Below are positions 23,859 to 25,182 of a DNA stretch of 25,182 nucleotides, one piece after another. The notes below the pieces were generated by a model, which did no database searches, had not been told where the DNA came from, and saw only the letters and a list, made by a program, of their open reading frames with translations. The DNA is taken from contig DBOI01000103.1 in the NCBI GenBank assembly GCA_002299245.1, positions 1 through 25,182 of the forward strand, read 5' to 3'. Origin of the DNA: Hydrogenovibrio sp. UBA650 (GTDB lineage Bacteria; Pseudomonadota; Gammaproteobacteria; Thiomicrospirales; Thiomicrospiraceae). How positions within the stretch are numbered: position 1 is the stretch's first letter; each line of letters begins with the position of its first letter. The position numbers were made by a program, and so were the translations under genes.

Positions 23859-24548
23859 ATGTTAATAGTTATCCCAAATGTTCTCGATGCCGAAGAAGTC
23901 GAGCAGTTTAGACATCACCTGTTAAACGCCGACTGGGATGATGGTTTAAAAACAGCAGGTGGTATTGCCAAAAATGTTAAGAAAAACCAGCAGCTTGATG
24001 ATTCATCTGAACCAGCTTTAAGCCTTAGAAATCATCTATTACGAAAATTAAGTCAAAACCCGACATTTATCTCTGCTGCTCTGCCAGACAAAATCTATCC
24101 ACCAAAATTCAATAAATACGAAGTGGGGGAAACTTACGGCAACCATATAGACAATGCGCTGATGCCAGTGCCTGGAACAGGAAAGACTGTACGCGGGGAT
24201 GTTTCTTGCACTCTATTTTTTAGCAACCCTGATGAGTATGAAGGTGGTGAACTCACCATAGAGACGCAGTATGGTCGACAAGAGGTAAAACTCCCTGCTG
24301 GCGATATGGTGCTCTACCCTTCTACCAGTCTGCACAGAGTACAGCCGGTAACCAAAGGAGCTCGCATTGCTTCATTCTTTTGGACACAAAGTATGGTACG
24401 TGACGCCACTAAACGTGAGATGTTATTTAATCTGGATAAGAGTGTTCAAAACCTAACTGCGGAACTGGGAAGCGCTCACAATGAAGTAGTACAGTTAAGT
24501 GGCCTCTATCACAATCTGATAAGAACCTGGGCGAACCCAACTGCTTAA
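23859..24548 (+). CDS. piuC: PiuC/YbiX-type Fe(II)- and 2-oxoglutarate-dependent PKHD hydroxylase
   Basis: A 229-residue dioxygenase: H96-I-D98 in YGNHIDNA and H159 in SLHRVQPV are the iron facial triad, and R169 in GARIASFFW is the 2-oxoglutarate-binding arginine. Length and motifs match YbiX/PiuC, usually encoded beside Fiu/PiuA receptors in E. coli and Pseudomonas; the physiological substrate is not established. AGGA (23847-23850, overlapping the preceding stop) lies eight bases before ATG 23859, which is preferred to the TTG immediately before it. The last gene of the receptor operon; it converges with the DUF1513 gene. Confidence 0.94.
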   Translation: MLIVIPNVLDAEEVEQFRHHLLNADWDDGLKTAGGIAKNVKKNQQLDDSSEPALSLRNHLLRKLSQNPTFISAALPDKIYPPKFNKYEVGETYGNHIDNALMPVPGTGKTVRGDVSCTLFFSNPDEYEGGELTIETQYGRQEVKLPAGDMVLYPSTSLHRVQPVTKGARIASFFWTQSMVRDATKREMLFNLDKSVQNLTAELGSAHNEVVQLSGLYHNLIRTWANPTA

Positions 24549-24558
24549 TATAAGTACC

Positions 24559-24587
24559 TGGTTAAGACTAAACAACAGCCTTAACCA
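24559..24587. terminator. Inverted repeat between converging piuC and DUF1513 genes
   Basis: TGGTTAAG (24559-24566) and CTTAACCA (24580-24587) form an 8-bp perfect stem with a 13-base loop right at the converging gene ends. There is no T tract on either side, so termination would be weak or factor-assisted. The right arm lies within the last codons of the DUF1513 gene. Confidence 0.35.
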
Positions 24588-25182
24588 TATGATTAGTCCA
24601 CTTGGCTTTTGGCCAACTGTTTTTCAGCTGTTTGACTTTAAGAGTTTTAGAATCAATTTGATAGAGTTTTCCGGTTTCCGCAGTCGCTAAAAAGCTCTTA
24701 CCATCACCGTATGGTTGGATGCCACTGACATCGGTTATCTCAACTTTATCGATGAACTTTTTGTTTTCCAAATCCCAAAAAGTCAGATGATTGCCTCGGG
24801 GACAACTCACTGCCGCGACATTACCAGAAATAACCGTACCGCCTGTATAACCTTTCATATACCAGAGATTGTCTTCGTCAATATCCAGCATCTCAATTTC
24901 GCCCATACCTTCAATTAAACCAACAACCTTGGGCATCTCACGTTTACCCCAGTATTGGCAGGTCACCAACAATCGGTCATTGCCTGCAAAGTAGATATTG
25001 CGAATTGAGAGCTTTCTCACAGGAATTTCACGACTCGCCAGCAGCTTACCTGTTTCGATATCAATGAACTGAACAGCGGACTTCATTCTATTCAGATTTG
25101 AATAGAACTTACCGGTTTCAGGATGAGTTTTTAAGCCACCTGTTGCGATGACAATCGTTTTTCCGTCCGGCATAACACGCAT
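24568..25182 (-). CDS. DUF1513 beta-propeller protein, partial at 5' end
   Basis: The C-terminal 204 residues of a DUF1513-type protein; the reading frame reaches the window edge, so the N-terminus, including any Tat signal, is missing, and the ATG at the edge is probably internal. Family landmarks are MPDGKTIVIATGGLKTHPET, the LSIRNIYF stretch, ISGNVAAVSCPRGNHLTFWD (the common SPRGN motif), and WTNHMV near the end (usually WDNHL). Propeller repeats run through the whole fragment. DUF1513 genes are often found with imelysin-type iron-uptake lipoproteins and diheme peroxidase-like proteins, so the iron theme probably continues to the right. It converges on piuC with a 19-bp gap. Confidence 0.82.
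   Translation of the reverse strand: MRVMPDGKTIVIATGGLKTHPETGKFYSNLNRMKSAVQFIDIETGKLLASREIPVRKLSIRNIYFAGNDRLLVTCQYWGKREMPKVVGLIEGMGEIEMLDIDEDNLWYMKGYTGGTVISGNVAAVSCPRGNHLTFWDLENKKFIDKVEITDVSGIQPYGDGKSFLATAETGKLYQIDSKTLKVKQLKNSWPKAKWTNHMVKAVV

Overview
The window looks like ordinary chromosome from a gammaproteobacterium. The maf-rng-yhdP block, a heptose-containing LPS core (waaC, hldD), msbA with an LpxL-type acyltransferase, and a Fiu/PiuA-type receptor with PiuC all point there. Base composition is moderate (roughly low-40s % GC by eye), and the style of the genes would fit a marine or sulfur-oxidising lineage such as Thiotrichales. The genus is a guess. I see no insertion sequence, prophage, CRISPR array, tRNA or rRNA.

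Layout. (1) 1-304 holds no gene I can support. (2) 305-6258, minus strand: maf, rng, yhdP in the order known from Escherichia coli, without mreBCD upstream and without tldD immediately downstream. (3) 6366-7358, plus strand: a HIT-family protein and a YrbL-family kinase-like protein. (4) 7373-15778, minus strand: an LPS/glycoconjugate block transcribed dgkA, hldD, waaC, two paralogous sialyltransferase-like glycosyltransferases, an APH-fold kinase, a KpsS/KpsC-like Kdo-transferase-type protein and an O-antigen-ligase-family membrane protein. Several junctions overlap by 4-11 bp. (5) 15905-19279, plus strand: a CX5R phosphatase, msbA and an lpxL-type acyltransferase. (6) 19308-20098, minus strand: a cytochrome b561-type protein and a small exported PepSY protein. 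(7) 20268-24548, plus strand: a TonB-dependent siderophore receptor, an FMN-dependent 2-hydroxy-acid oxidase and PiuC. (8) A converging DUF1513 beta-propeller gene runs off the right edge.

How it fits together. Regions 2, 4 and 5 are almost all outer-membrane biogenesis: heptose supply and transfer, outer sugars, ligation, lipid A acylation and flipping, diacylglycerol recycling, and a YhdP-type intermembrane phospholipid transporter. Regions 6-8 look like an iron-acquisition neighbourhood. The least ordinary parts are the glycosyltransferase/kinase cassette (8733-13349), the phosphatase leading the msbA operon, the hydroxy-acid oxidase inserted between receptor and piuC, an identical promoter-like pattern (TAACACT-N17-TAGAATA) before two envelope operons, and a strongly repeated word AACAGGCC that also forms the perfect palindrome after lpxL. 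All counts were made by eye.
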